Assembly (NCBI GenBank): GCA_037157565.1
Contig: JAZHRO010000056.1
Coordinates: forward strand, 31,495,501 to 31,559,500
From: Thalassia testudinum
Lineage: Eukaryota > Streptophyta > Magnoliopsida > Alismatales > Hydrocharitaceae
Reading direction: 5' to 3'
Length of the DNA stretch: 64,000 nucleotides
Below are positions 22,960 through 34,229 of this stretch, in pieces; position 1 is the first letter of the stretch; every line of letters starts with the position of its first letter. The position numbers and the translations under genes are program-made. Below the pieces are notes generated by a model, which saw only the letters and a program-made list of their open reading frames with translations, was not told the DNA's origin and made no database searches.

Positions 22960-24361
22960 ATGGATCCTTCCACATTCTAATCGCATTTCCACTCCTACCC
23001 TCCTACCACCACTTTTTCCCAAGATGATTACTATCCTGACCCAACTTATGACCATTCATCTATTAGTTGACATAACTTTGATTGGGGATACAATTTCGGA
23101 CCTCTGTGTTCAGGGTCTAAACCTGGACACCAAGATTTTTATCCTTCTCTAAGCTACATCAATTATAGATCACCACCCTCCTATGGACAACCTAATAAGA
23201 TCTACAATCAAGAAGGATATGATGATTATAACCAATAACCTCCCCAGGATTACACTACATATAGGTCATCACCGCTCTTTGCACAACTAGAAATGACTTA
23301 TTACCAGGGATGCCCCCAAGAACCTCAATTTCTTGACTCCCTCAGATTGAACCCAAACCCACCCAACCCTAAATCAAACCAATTGGTTCAAGTGAACCAG
23401 GTCCAAGATAGGGTGTTAGCTAACTTAAGGAATAGCATTTAATCTTTAGAAGCTTAGCCAACACCCAACACTGAAGAATTGGAGCCTTTGATTGAGATGA
23501 TTGATGATCTTAAAATGTATTTATTGGATTGGCTCCAAGATGTTAAGGACAAAGGCCCAGGTGAGTTTTTACTTGAGAAGTTGTCAAAATTGAGGATAAA
23601 ATTTGTGATTGCTCTAGTCCAATCTTGGGATGATTCTCAGGATGAACCCCTTTCAGGAGAGCCAATGTCAGAACCTGTTCAGGCACCTATAGGGAGGATA
23701 CATTTTCGAGACCAGGAATGATCAGATTGATCTAGAGTAACCAATTAAGGATGAATTGATTTCTTCACCCGAGATCCCTGAACCAAGGTACGAAGAAAAA
23801 TATGTCTTTATGGACCAAGGGACAACATATGATCTTGAGACATATATTAATGCGGATCCATAATTCTCTGATTATGAAGGTAAAGAATCTTTATGTGAAG
23901 TCTCACCTGAGTTTGTGGAAAATGATTTTAGTGAGACCACTAGGCCTGAGGAATTAGATGAATCATTTGATGTCCCTATAATTGAGAAAATTGATCTTGT
24001 TAGGGCTAGAATGGAGGATTCAGATCCTGATTTCATAAAGGATTCAATTCACAACCCCATTCCTCACACACACCTCGTTGGGAATAATGATGATTCAGTT
24101 TTTGAGATCACCAGACCCAAGTTAATTCTGATTTAGCCATAAATTTTGGACTTGGATATTTTATATGGGGATGATGACATTTATGAGGTCTCGGAAACTG
24201 AGATTGTGGAGGATAGGATTCTGGAAATGAAGATCTAGGAAGACAATTTTGGGGGAAGTAGAAATTTGAGTCTAAGGGTTCTTATAGATCTGAAACCACC
24301 AACCCTCTACCAGGACCCTTATGACATTTTCAACTCAGAGGATTCCAACCCAAGCACAAAT
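22960..24361 (+). pseudogene. Orphan ORF of A1: Tyr/Pro-rich N-terminus, acidic C-terminus
   Basis: I do not recognise a known domain. The Met at 22960 aligns with a Met in the A2 reading frame 43372-43082, and the two proteins share a pattern of Tyr, Pro and Asp residues (for example DDYYPDPTYDH against DDFYPDLTYTQ), so the frame was probably coding in an ancestor. From about 23260 it includes LVQVNQVQDRVLANLRNSI and EELEPLIEMIDDLKMYLLDWLQ (23479-23545). The final part, in a shifted frame (about 23720-24361), is very acidic, e.g. EELDESFDVPIIEKIDL. Multiple stops interrupt it, starting at 22978. A2 lacks the middle and C-terminal part, and D retains a similar acidic tail. It may be a degenerate gag or a family-specific protein. 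Confidence 0.5.
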
Positions 24362-24762
24362 TAACTGATTATCCTTTTCATACAAATCTTCCTATTGTCC
24401 TACATTTTGGACTTGTGTTGCATCCTCATAAACTATAGGCCCGGCCTTGCTTGCACAATGATCTTCTGTTCTGGGTAATTTTCATCAAGAACCTTAGAAC
24501 CAGTCAACCTTGGGCATGGGTCTGCACTATAATCTTGTCCACATCTGTGGACATCTTCTCCTTACAGGTCTAAAAATTGATCCTTTTATTCTGATCTTGA
24601 CCTACATTTGTGAATTCTTTATTTCCTCTTTGCTTGTACAGTATACCTAGCTGAAGGCAATAAATTCATCACATATACTGTCTATTTTTATCTCGAAGCT
24701 AACTGGTTAATCATGAAATTCAGGTGCTTTCTTCTCTACTCTACTCCATGTCTTTTTAATAC

Positions 24763-24799
24763 AATGAAAACATTCCATTAGATAGGCATGGGGGGGTGG
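24763..24799 (+). other. Internal hairpin plus G-run motif (A1 copy)
   Basis: Stem AATG-AAAA-CATT (24763-24774) followed by GCATGGGGGGGTGG (24786-24799). It lies after the orphan ORF and well before the 3' LTR. Confidence 0.6.
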
Positions 24800-25187
24800 A
24801 TATTCTTATCTGAATTATTTTGTTAGATCCGTAGATTCTTTTTATTTTTTTATTTACTAAAAAAAATTTGAATTAGTGAAAGAGAACTTGGGCATTAGAG
24901 TCTTTCAACCTTAGGAAATAATACAATAGGACCTGAACACTTAGACCTTTTAGGTCTTCGGGCTTAATCAGCCTGAGTGTCCACTAAAAGATGGACTTGT
25001 TTCATGAGTCCTCCCCATTCTAAATTCATTTCTAATTTGTTAAATAAGTTGAGGTGATAAGTACACGATTTATCAATTTGCCCTCTTATTTGAGGGGACT
25101 TATAGTCTAAGCATCTGCACTATTTGCACTGACTCGATTTTCAGCGATTTTAATAGAAATTAGGTAGCTAATGAACCTTCTAAGGTG
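24800..25187 (+). other. A1 3' body, first part
   Basis: Non-coding. From about 24890 it is homologous to the A2 body (reverse complement of about 42990-42720), and it is interrupted at 25192/25193 by the solo LTR. Confidence 0.65.
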
Positions 25188-25192
25188 GTATG

Positions 25193-26894
25193 TGATTAGC
25201 CCATAGTTGTGCGCTATTTAAGTATTTAAGTGCCTAGACATTAGGTTAATTCTAACATTTATTTAGCATAAATTAGGATGCAAATAGATTAATTCATATT
25301 TTTAATTTAATTACATAATCCATGCATTGCATTCATATTTTAAGTGCATTTAGAATTAGCTTAGAATGACATTCATCTAATTAGTTAACCAATTAGGTAC
25401 ATTGTTTTAGTTAACATAAAAGTTGAGAGTTTGTATATAAATAATCATAATATTTTAATAATATCCTTTATTCTTCTTCTTCTCAACAACGATTCGGCTG
25501 TTGCTACAATGCCTCCGACCACACTAAAAGCACATTCATGGATCAGCGAAGAAGGTGGATCCACTCCCGCCTCTCCATTCAAATTTGTGCAGGCAGCTAC
25601 GAAAGGAGGAGAGAGGCTGCTGAGCGGGGGAGGCCTCCACCACCAACCCACCACTGTGTAGAGAGTGCTTCTCTCTTCCATTCCACACCGCCGGCCTCAA
25701 CCGTGATGACAACCCTCCACCACCGTGGGTGTGTGGTGTGACAGGCCACACCGCCATCCGGAGGTCCTTCGCATTACCGTGAGCACCACGCCATGCACCT
25801 CCCTCACCGTCGTCATCAACAACCACCGTTGCTGCATTCATTTTCTCAGTCACTTAAGATGTCCGGGAAATTTTCCAAATGTCTGAAGCACACCCCCCAC
25901 TCCAGCAGCAACCACCCTCGCCCGCTCCACCTCCAGCACCTGAACCGCAGCCCTCCCCTGCTCACTCCACGTCCACCCGCACACCCTCAGCCGCATGCAA
26001 GGAATGCACAGCCTGCAACTGCACCTGCTCCACTCCTGCAACATCCAACCCTCGCCGGCTCACCTTCCGCCTACAACCTCACCCACTCACTCCCGCATCC
26101 ACTCCAGGCCACGCACACTTACGCCACTCGCATGCCTGTAGTACTCCTCCCGTGCCCTCTAGCCTTCGCACGCACCCATGTCAGCGTACAGCATCGGCTG
26201 CAGCGCTTCCGCCAACAGAGCGCGTACCCACGCCTGCAACCTCACCAGCACTCACCGCCAACAGGCTGCGTGCACGCCCACACCTCCAACCAGTGCGCAG
26301 CAGTCCTCCCGCGCCCTCCAGCCAGCGTGCACCTGCCTGCAGGGCCTTCTGCCAACAGGCTGCGCGCATCGCCCGCCAACAGCAGCTGCAGCACCTCCAT
26401 CAGAGCTCCGTCCGGCAGGCTCCAGCCACCGCGCAACATGCCGCCACCACCGCTTCGAAGCCCTTGGTCCAAGGAACTTCCTCCGAGCTTCCCGCATCTA
26501 GCCATCCACTCCTCGTCGCGCATGGCCAAGGGGAATAAATCCCCTGTTTTGCTACAGTAACATGGCCATTAATAATTACATTTTCTACCATTGTCAATTT
26601 TTAATAATATTTTATTGATTCTACATTGCAACAAATATCCTATAGTTATTAAGAATTGCTATTTCAGCATTATTTCTTGATTCAACCTTAATCTGAAGGC
26701 AATTTTGGCTTGATTCTTGTCCAAACTAACTACGAACAAACGTTTTTAACTAGTGCGAATTTAAATATGTCATTGCCTCCCTGTGGATATGACCCACTCT
26801 TCTGCGAGTGGTTATTTCTTTTTAAATATTGATTAGTCGATTTTTCCACCACATAAAACTACAAACGACTTTAAAGCGAACAATCAACTCGTCA
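25193..26894 (+). repeat. Solo LTR inserted in A1
   Basis: The insertion runs from TGATTAGCCC to CTCGTCA and is flanked by the perfect target duplication GTATG (25188-25192 and 26895-26899). A2 carries the uninterrupted target. The length is 1,702 bp. The central 25490-26540 is GC-rich and Pro/Ala/His-codon-rich on the plus strand, giving several long overlapping frames that I regard as compositional. A U5-type box lies at 26778-26796, followed by a CCACTC/GAGTGG hairpin (26794-26811). The family differs from the other LTRs here. Confidence 0.88.
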
Positions 26895-26899
26895 GTATG

Positions 26900-27577
26900 G
26901 CTGGCAAGTTATCATGATAACAGCCCCTTGGCCGATTGTCCAAAGCCCAGTCACATGACTATTCTCTTTCTGCTACCTTTAGGTAAATCCTAGATCAAGG
27001 AAGCCACCTACTTATGAAAAAAAAAAGAAAAATCCAAAAAGAAGAAAAAAAATTGAGAAATAGAAAAGTAGAAAAATTAAACAAGCAGCACTTCACCGCA
27101 CGAGTATGGCTGACAAGTTGTCGTGGGTAATAGCCCATTGGCCAGTTGTCTAAAACCCAACTCATAAGATTGCATAAATAATTCCTAAACACATAGGAAG
27201 AAGAAGGGAAGTAGAATAAGCCAAGGAGATATACACTAGGTTCGATCTTGTGTTGACCCCATAAAATTAAAAACTAGGGAGAAAGCTACCTGTCAGATAG
27301 ATACACCTTTAGGAAAAAATTCTTCATTTGGGTCACCTAGGGATCGTTGAAACCTAAAGTCTGTTCTGATTACCGATCAGTGAGTCTATCACATTCACAC
27401 AAAAAGATGCTTAGAACCTAGAGTTCTTTTCGAGTCTTGGGTGGGTTGGGTAGCCATAGAAAGCTACCACAAAACTCTAAACTCGAAAATCCAAAACAAT
27501 TAGAAAAGATATATTTGCTTTTGAATAAGGTGAGGGCATGGGTGGTTTACATTTTGGCACACCTGGGTGCTGTTGAG
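26900..27577 (+). other. A1 3' body, second part
   Basis: Non-coding sequence homologous to the reverse complement of about 42720-42060 in A2. It contains two related copies of a GGCTGGCAAGTT / GGCTGACAAGTTGTC block (26898 and 27108), also duplicated in A2 (about 42500 and 42690). Confidence 0.65.
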
Positions 27578-28072
27578 AGAGGTAGGTAGGGGGGTTTTTG
27601 CCCTCTGTTGTGCCCTCTCTACACTTAGTCGCTGGGAGGCCCTTCATGCCTCTATGCTGTGCCTCCCCTTGAGGCTTGAAGAGAAGAAGAAAAGAACCCT
27701 CTACCTCTACTGGATAAGGCATCTGAGCGCCTATTTTGTCGTCTGATATTCTGAGGGAATTGATACTGTGGTTGAAATTAAAAGTGCTTGCAAAACTTAA
27801 AGAGTAATTTGGTGATTCAAATCACCATTTTACTCTAGTCTTTTTTCACTAAAAGATTTGAGCTTTCTGATATATCAGTTTTTATTATTCTTCTTGTTAT
27901 AGTTGCTTATATTTGTGATTCTATTGTGATCTTTGAGATTAATTCCTATACCTGCTCCCTGTATTTGACCTTGGATGCTCTTCTGAGTTCGAGTTATTAA
28001 TTGTATTTGTTCGTGCACTATTTCAGTTATATTGCAACAAAGTGATTCTAAAAACCCATGTTCGCATGCTAA
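27578..28072 (+). repeat. C-like LTR fragment replacing the A1 body/LTR junction
   Basis: Sequence resembling the last 500 bp of C1, ending CATGCTAACA, which is the C-type terminus. It directly joins A1 3' LTR sequence at 28073, so the A1 polypurine tract and the first ~130 bp of its 3' LTR are missing. It contains the two-part hairpin (27801-27836) and a U5 box (27955-27974). Confidence 0.65.
27801..27836 (+). other. Two-part LTR hairpin, C-like fragment copy
   Basis: Outer stem AGAGTAA/TTACTCT, inner stem TGGTGAT/ATCACCA, loop TCAA, with a TT/TT internal loop. The outer stem sequence differs from C1 but stays fully paired. Confidence 0.65.
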
Positions 28073-29733
28073 CAATAGGTTAATTTACCCATTTTGTGGC
28101 TAGGGGAACAAGGCGATATTTTTCTAGGCCTCAGATTAAAGATCCAACCATACGAATCTGATCAGGACAACGATTAGAGTCCAACACCTCCGAGATCACC
28201 CCGATCCAACCTCCACAACACCGGATGCAATCCAAAAAAGATCAGAAGTCAAGGAGCAAGGTTGTGCAAATCCATACTTCAGACAATAAATCCAAATGCA
28301 TGGATAGTTTCGGATTGACGATCGCAGCCAATGATGTGAAAATTGACCTAATCTGACATCCGTGGCACCATCTATAAGCATGAGGAAATGGACAACCTAG
28401 ATGGCACCGTGTGGCACCATCCAAGCAGCCCACAGCCACCAGCCTTCTTCATCCGTGCCCCTCAATCTTAGCCGTTGGATTTTAATACAATGGTTGAGAG
28501 CGCGTGGATGGAAATGTGTAAACACGACACAACTGCGTGCGTAGCACAACAGTAACATGCTCTGAGAAAGGCAAATGCCACGAGTTTGAATCTGCTCGAG
28601 CAACTAAATCCGTAAAGAGGAGCAGCACACAAAATTCGCCCCTTGGATGGCGATCGAGCAGCATCAAATGCGACAATGTGGCATGCTTGGATGCGTCGGA
28701 TGGAGGAGAGCATGCAAGCACGCAATGACACGTGATCGTGCATGCCATCGTACACGGGCGCGCGTAATGTTTGAAGCTGAAGCATGCTTGTGTGATTTAA
28801 GCCATCCAATCAAACGATTGAACGAGCAAGATTACATTCAGTGCGATGAGGCGTGCAACACATGAAGATGAAAGGGTGGTGATGTGACCGGTTCTGAGCG
28901 CTTGGATCTCCATCGTGTGGCTGACGTTGCACATGCACCTTTAGCAACTCTTGTCTACAACAACAAATACATCTGTCACTAAAGACCCCAACATTAATTT
29001 CTAAGCCTTCAAATGGCCAAATTACTCGCACGACTATACCTAATAAATAGCCTACCCCTACCACACATTTTTGCATCCCTTCTCTTCTCCTCTCACCTCC
29101 TCCAAAGCTCTATGAGCTAGTCCCAAACCTGGGATGCTCCCTTAAAGCTAGAGGAAAATAATTTTCCCATCTTCTCACCCCCATCATGGGGCATCCAGTG
29201 GTTGTCTTCTCGCCACCGTTTCGGAATTGGATCCCACTACGACGTCACCCTACTCCATTCTACGTCTTCCAACTCCATTCTCCCTTCTCCAGCATCTCAT
29301 CCCAATCGTCCAAGCGCTTCGTCAACGTAGCTCGTCTTCCAAGCAGCCGTCGAGGAGGATTTTCTCATCCCTCTCTTTTTATTGCTTTCTAGTGTAGATT
29401 TTTAGTTTTCTAGTTGTAGAAATTTGTTGTAAAGACATTATCTTGGTTATAAAATATTGGTTTTCTCTCTCTTTTCTCTGTATTATTCTATCTCTCTTTT
29501 CTATTAGTTATTCTTTAAGTATAGTAGCTCACGTGGATTAATTTCAATTGGTTAATCTACTTTCCGAAAATAATTACAAACACATTCTTTTTTACTCAAA
29601 CCTTCGCCTCCCAGTGTTCAACCTGGGACTCAATAGAGTTTCAGTTATAAATTTTATTTGATAGCAGTTTTTTACGCAACTACAACAATAGGTTTCTAAC
29701 AACATCTTTTAGCATATAAAATGTCACTGATCA
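28073..29733 (+). repeat. 3' LTR of A1 (5' end missing)
   Basis: Collinear with 18736-20365. Ends CACTGATCA followed by target GTTGG at 29734. U5 box at 29608-29626. Confidence 0.85.
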
Positions 29734-29738
29734 GTTGG

Positions 29739-30295
29739 GGTAGAATTGTCATGGTCGGAGAGGACATTGGAGGCGACAGTGAACAGGGGAAGACCTCAAA
29801 AGCACTAAAACGACCTCTCGGCCCAATTAGACTAGCTCAGAAGGTTCACCATGAGTTGATGACTGTAACAACAGTGTTCGAGTGTATGTGTGTTGCAGAG
29901 GGTCGATGTCGGAGAAGGCGATGGAGAGTGTAGGTGTTTGGTGAAGGTGTAGAGAACCCGAAACCCAAAATAGGGTTAGGGATTTTGAAGGGGATGGTGA
30001 GGCAGAGCTCATGGAGATGGTGGCATGGTGTTTGGAGTGGTGTGGTGGCCGTGTGAGCTCACCGAAGTTTCACCAGCTGTGGAGGAGATGAAGTGTGTGA
30101 GGGCGATACAATGGTCGCACGTGAAATTTGAGTGGATAAAAATGAAGTGGAGTAGAGGAAGAGATTAAAGGGAAGGAGGAGAGACAGAGAGCGATAGGTG
30201 CTGGTGTTGGTTGGCTGGCATTGAAGAAGATGAAGTTGGCAGTGAGGTGAGATAGTGATGAGGAGGAGAAGGAGGAAGGCTCCTGCGGTGGCTGG
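29739..30295 (-). repeat. D 5' LTR, segment 2
   Basis: This segment lies between A1 and B. It joins 18607 on one side and 39950 on the other once A1, B and their target duplications are removed. No gene is seen; short frames on both strands only. Confidence 0.75.
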
Positions 30296-30509
30296 TGATA
30301 AATGCCAGTTTATCATTATTCTTATGCATTAAAATAAACCTACCTCTTAGGATTTTACTCTGCAAATGGGTTTTTGGGCTGCATTTGGGCATTAATTAGG
30401 TTAGGCATGCATTGCATTTTTTATTGTCTTTTTGATGTATTTTTGTGAGTGTTAGGGATGAACAGATATACAGATCCCTAAAACCCTAGCACTCAAGAAG
30501 GCAACTGGT

Positions 30510-31260
30510 GAAGGAGAAGCTCTCACCAGCTGGAACTCAGCTTGATCCAACTCACCATAGTTGGAATTCAGCTGACCTAAAGTAGGGTTAGCACATCCTA
30601 GCTCCATTCAGCTCATCTCAGCAGAATGGAAGCTCAAGAGAGTTCATCTTAGCTCACCCTAGCTCAAGTCAGCTCAGATCCATCTCAACCTAGTTGAGTC
30701 TAGCTCATTTTAGCTCCTACTAGTCCACAGGGAGCTCTAGCTAGCTCAGCTAAGTTGACTGGAGTTCACCCCAGCTCAGATCCAGCTACATCCAGCTCCA
30801 CTCAACTCCAGCGAGCTGAAGATGACTTCATTCTAGCTCAGGAAGCTCAAGTCTAGCTCCCGGGGACTCAGCTTAGCTCAACTCAGTTGAGCTAAGCTAC
30901 CTTAGCTTCCACAACCAACTTGATCCTCCCTGGGAGCACCAGACCCAGCTCACCTCAGCTCATTTTTGTAGAAGCCAGCTCACTGTAGCTTGGCTCAGCA
31001 ACTAGCAAAGAACTAGCAAGCTATGCTAGCTAGAGTAGCTCCATGCCAACCTCTTCAGAAAGTGCCAGCTCCAGTTCTAACTCCAGACTTCTCCTCCTCA
31101 GCTCCTCTCTTCAAACCCTAGCTCCAATACCTCCTCCTCTACTCCATAGCAAGCTAAGCTAGCTTAGCTTAGCTTAGCTTAGCTAGCAACCAGCTCCTTG
31201 GCCATCCACCACCTTCAACTCAATCATAGCTAGCTCCACCAACTTAAGCCCTAACTAAGC
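30510..31260. repeat. AGCT-dense block in the B LTR
   Basis: The tetranucleotide AGCT occurs about fifty times by hand count, often as TAGCTCA or CAGCTCA spaced roughly every 10-20 bases. The same block is in the 3' LTR (about 37925-38670), so it was part of the LTR at insertion. Confidence 0.8.
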
Positions 31261-31657
31261 TAGCTATCCTACTCCAAGTTGGTGCCACCACTTAGCCACC
31301 TCTTCACCCCATCATCACCTCCAAAAGGCACCAATTTTGGTGCCAAAACCTAACCCTAACTACCCCCCTTTTTGGCGCCAACATCCACCCCCACCCCCTC
31401 ATCCACCATACACCTAACCCCACAACCCATCCTAGCCGCCCACCTACCCCTCCTTCTAGAACCCTACTTGGCACCACCTAAGCCCCCCTTCTAGAAGCCA
31501 CTTTGGCGCCAACTTCAAGTGGTGCCACCACCCATAACCACTCCCTAGGTGTTCCTTGGGTTGGTGCCAATTGACCTTAGCCGTAGGATCCCCAACCACC
31601 TCCATCTTCCCATCTTTGCCCTCCATTTCAAGAGTCACCTTAGCCCCCTTCCTACTC

Positions 31658-31665
31658 TATATAAA
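31658..31665 (+). promoter_or_regulatory. TATA box of the B LTR
   Basis: TATATAAA within CTCTATATAAACC. Conserved at 39060-39067 in the 3' LTR. It lies about 880 bp before the LTR end. Confidence 0.6.
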
Positions 31666-32544
31666 CCTACTACCTACCACCATTTTAGAGCATCCTCCAT
31701 TAGTGTGTACTTCCACCTACATCCACGTATACCTATGGCCAAGAAGAAGGAGTAGAGAAGAAGATTAAGGGGGCACATCACCCGCTCCTTTGGTGCCTTC
31801 TCCCAATTTCTTCTCCCTTGTGCCACGCCAAGGAGGAGGAGCACTCCACCACTTGGAGGATGGCCAGGCAAGGAGGAGCAAGGGTTGTGCACACCTACCC
31901 TTGAAGGAGAGCATTGAAGGTGGTAGCATCCACCTTGGAGGAGCTCTCAAGGAAGGATAAGAAGGAGGCCCTCTTTTCAAGCCAAGGAGTAGCTAGGCTT
32001 GGAGCAAGAAGACTCCCTTCTTCACCAAATGAAAGAGGATTTGTGTTTCTTTTATTGCTTTTATATTTTTTCATTTCTAGTAGAAGCATTCCTCTACTTG
32101 TCTTGGAAAAGAACACAAATTCTAGTTAATCAAATTGCCTTCTTTTTACTTTCTATTGCAATTGTAGTTTTTGTTCTAGCACTTGTTTCACCTCTTCTTC
32201 CTAATTACTCTAGGCCTCCACTTTCCTACAGTGAGCTTAGGAAGAGGATATATCTGTCTCTTAAGTTTTAGTTAAGTAATTATAGGTGTTAGTACTTTCC
32301 ACCACAATTCGCATTTTGCCCTCGTCTTTTCAAAACAGAAAAATTACATATTTAAAATACCAAAAAGAAAGTTGAGATCTATTTTGTAAGCAAGAGAATT
32401 AATTTTGCAAACATTTGGCCTCCTTAGACGACCTTAGATACTCCCCTATCTAGGATATAAATTTGAAAGCATATGCGAATTTGCGAGTTACGACCACATT
32501 AAAAACCCGCTTTTACAAATCACGCGACTTTTTGCATCAGTTTT

Positions 32545-32561
32545 TGGCGCCGTTGCCGGGG
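32545..32561 (+). other. Perfect tRNA-Asp primer-binding site, B
   Basis: TGGCGCCGTTGCCGGGG, an exact complement of the last 17 bases of plant tRNA-Asp(GUC) including CCA. Five bases after the LTR end. Confidence 0.93.
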
Positions 32562-34229
32562 TGGCATGGCTTTGCTTAATTTTGTTTTCTCTTGCTTGAA
32601 GTGGATCTCATCCCCTTCTCTTTCTTTTCTCTAGTGTGTGTAGGAACTATAGCGGGAAAGCGGGAACTGTGAAGGAAAAGCTCGAAGTTCCTTTTCTTCC
32701 CATGATTTCAAGTTGGTTCCCCATTTCTTGTCACATTTAGGCTAAAATACTACCAAAAAAATATTAAACTTGGCTTTTAGGACCCTAAACACTTTAATTA
32801 AGTGGAGTGGTGCCCATAAAAATCCATTATTTGCTTGTATGCTTCACTAAACACCACTCCAATCATAGTATTGGTGTTCTATTTTTCGGGTCCAGATTTC
32901 GCCCTGAACTTGAAAAATCAATCCTCAATACCACAGACCTCCTAAAATCATAAAGTTGTATATGGTGATTCCTAATTAAGTTAGGAACATTTGTTCCAAA
33001 TTTCAAATCAATTGGCTTTGGATTTAATTTTTAAAAATTCATGGACTGTAGATGGGTCACACCCTCTAATCTTTCTATTTTGATACAGTCTGTGAATTTC
33101 TAGAATTTTTATAATCATCTAATTTTTGTAAAATTTATCTTTCTGGAATCCTTATGGAATTTTACAGATCTTATAAAATCACTAAAATTTTCTGACGTCG
33201 GTAGTAATACTAAAAAGTCCAAAATACCCATGAGTACCATTTTTGGACTTTGACACCAGTACAAGGAAAAATTCAAAACAATTATCAAACAAATTCCTAA
33301 AAGCTTACAAAAATCTTTTCTGAAATCCTCGTTTGATTCTCTTCAAAGTAGTGGTGTTGTTTGAATTGTTTGGACCACTACTTAATATAGAAAACCTAAA
33401 AATAACTCATTGATAGTAAATTTCTGTCCTAGGACCAATTTGATTAGGGTTTCTTTTTTTCATTTTTAGAAATAAACAACAAAAGGAAACATATTTTCAC
33501 CCATACATCTTGATTTCCGCTTGTTTGTGGAATCTCAAACTTGTTTGAAAACTTAAAAAGAAAATCATAAAAATACACTAAGTTAAATCCAATCCTAAAA
33601 GATAAAAATACAATAATTGTGTGACAACTTACTTTTCATTGGAACCACTTTCCAATTCCTGCACATACACTAAAAAAATTGAAATAACAGGGCAACAACC
33701 CAATTAACACCCTCCACATTCCGTTTGCACTATAATATCCTAGCCCTAACTAAAATTTGTAGCAATTTGACCCCAAAGGTTTCATCAATTTAGGCTTGCT
33801 ATATAGGACTTAAGTTTTCTCTAGTTAATACCAATTCTGTCATCTATATCTGGTGTTCATGCTGAGGGGCTGTGTCAAACGACCGGGCATGGGTTTGTAC
33901 AAACACCTAGGGATTTTCCTGGGAAACGCTTGGGCCCAAACTTCCCCTTAAGCAACTTGGCTAGATTTGTTGACAGAATGGGTATTCACTGTTGATTACT
34001 TATTTCCTAGGTAGACCAAGTCTTAGGTTAAATTCTAGGGAGTCACAATTAAGTTAGGTCTAGAATTTGATTGCTTGTGTGCACACTTCTCTCATCCCCA
34101 TCTCTTCTCCTCCCCTACCATCTCTTCCATTTTGCATGGGCGGCGGTCCAAAACTCCACACTTGGAGGGACCACTTGATTTTGCCTCCCCAAAAAAGGAC
34201 TTTTCCTGCATTCTTCCTCTTCTTTAAAA
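32562..34229 (+). other. Leader of B
   Basis: 1.67 kb without convincing coding on either strand. In a complete Athila this distance would include the start of gag; the gag core appears to have been deleted. Confidence 0.6.

Larger units (their letters stand above)
18608..29733 (+). mobile_element. Element A1: non-autonomous Ty3 element with nested insertions
   Basis: LTRs are 18608-20365 and, with its first ~130 bp lost, 28073-29733. The primer site is 20369-20385. Target duplication GTTGG is at 18603-18607 and 29734-29738, which shows it inserted in the D LTR. Inside it are a truncated copia element (about 20745-22747), a solo LTR (25193-26894) and a C-like LTR fragment (27578-28072). Its body matches A2 collinearly on both sides of the copia insertion. 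Coding is limited to a broken ORF at 22960-24361; there is no polymerase. Confidence 0.85.
30296..32539 (+). repeat. 5' LTR of B
   Basis: Starts TGATAAATGC and ends TTTTTGCATCA. Contains an AGCT-dense block (about 30510-31260), a TATA box (31658-31665) and a U5-like box near 32409-32430. Confidence 0.93.

Noticed and set aside
25050..25055. A first guess that the solo LTR in A1 begins at TGATAAGTACACG (25055)
   Set aside because: The A2 body contains the same sequence without interruption. Comparison moves the true start to 25193, where the GTATG duplication fits.
25793..26560. A 255-codon Pro/His/Ser-rich frame and several overlapping long frames on both strands
   Set aside because: Long frames in five or six reading frames at once reflect C-rich composition of the solo LTR. 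No domain is recognisable.
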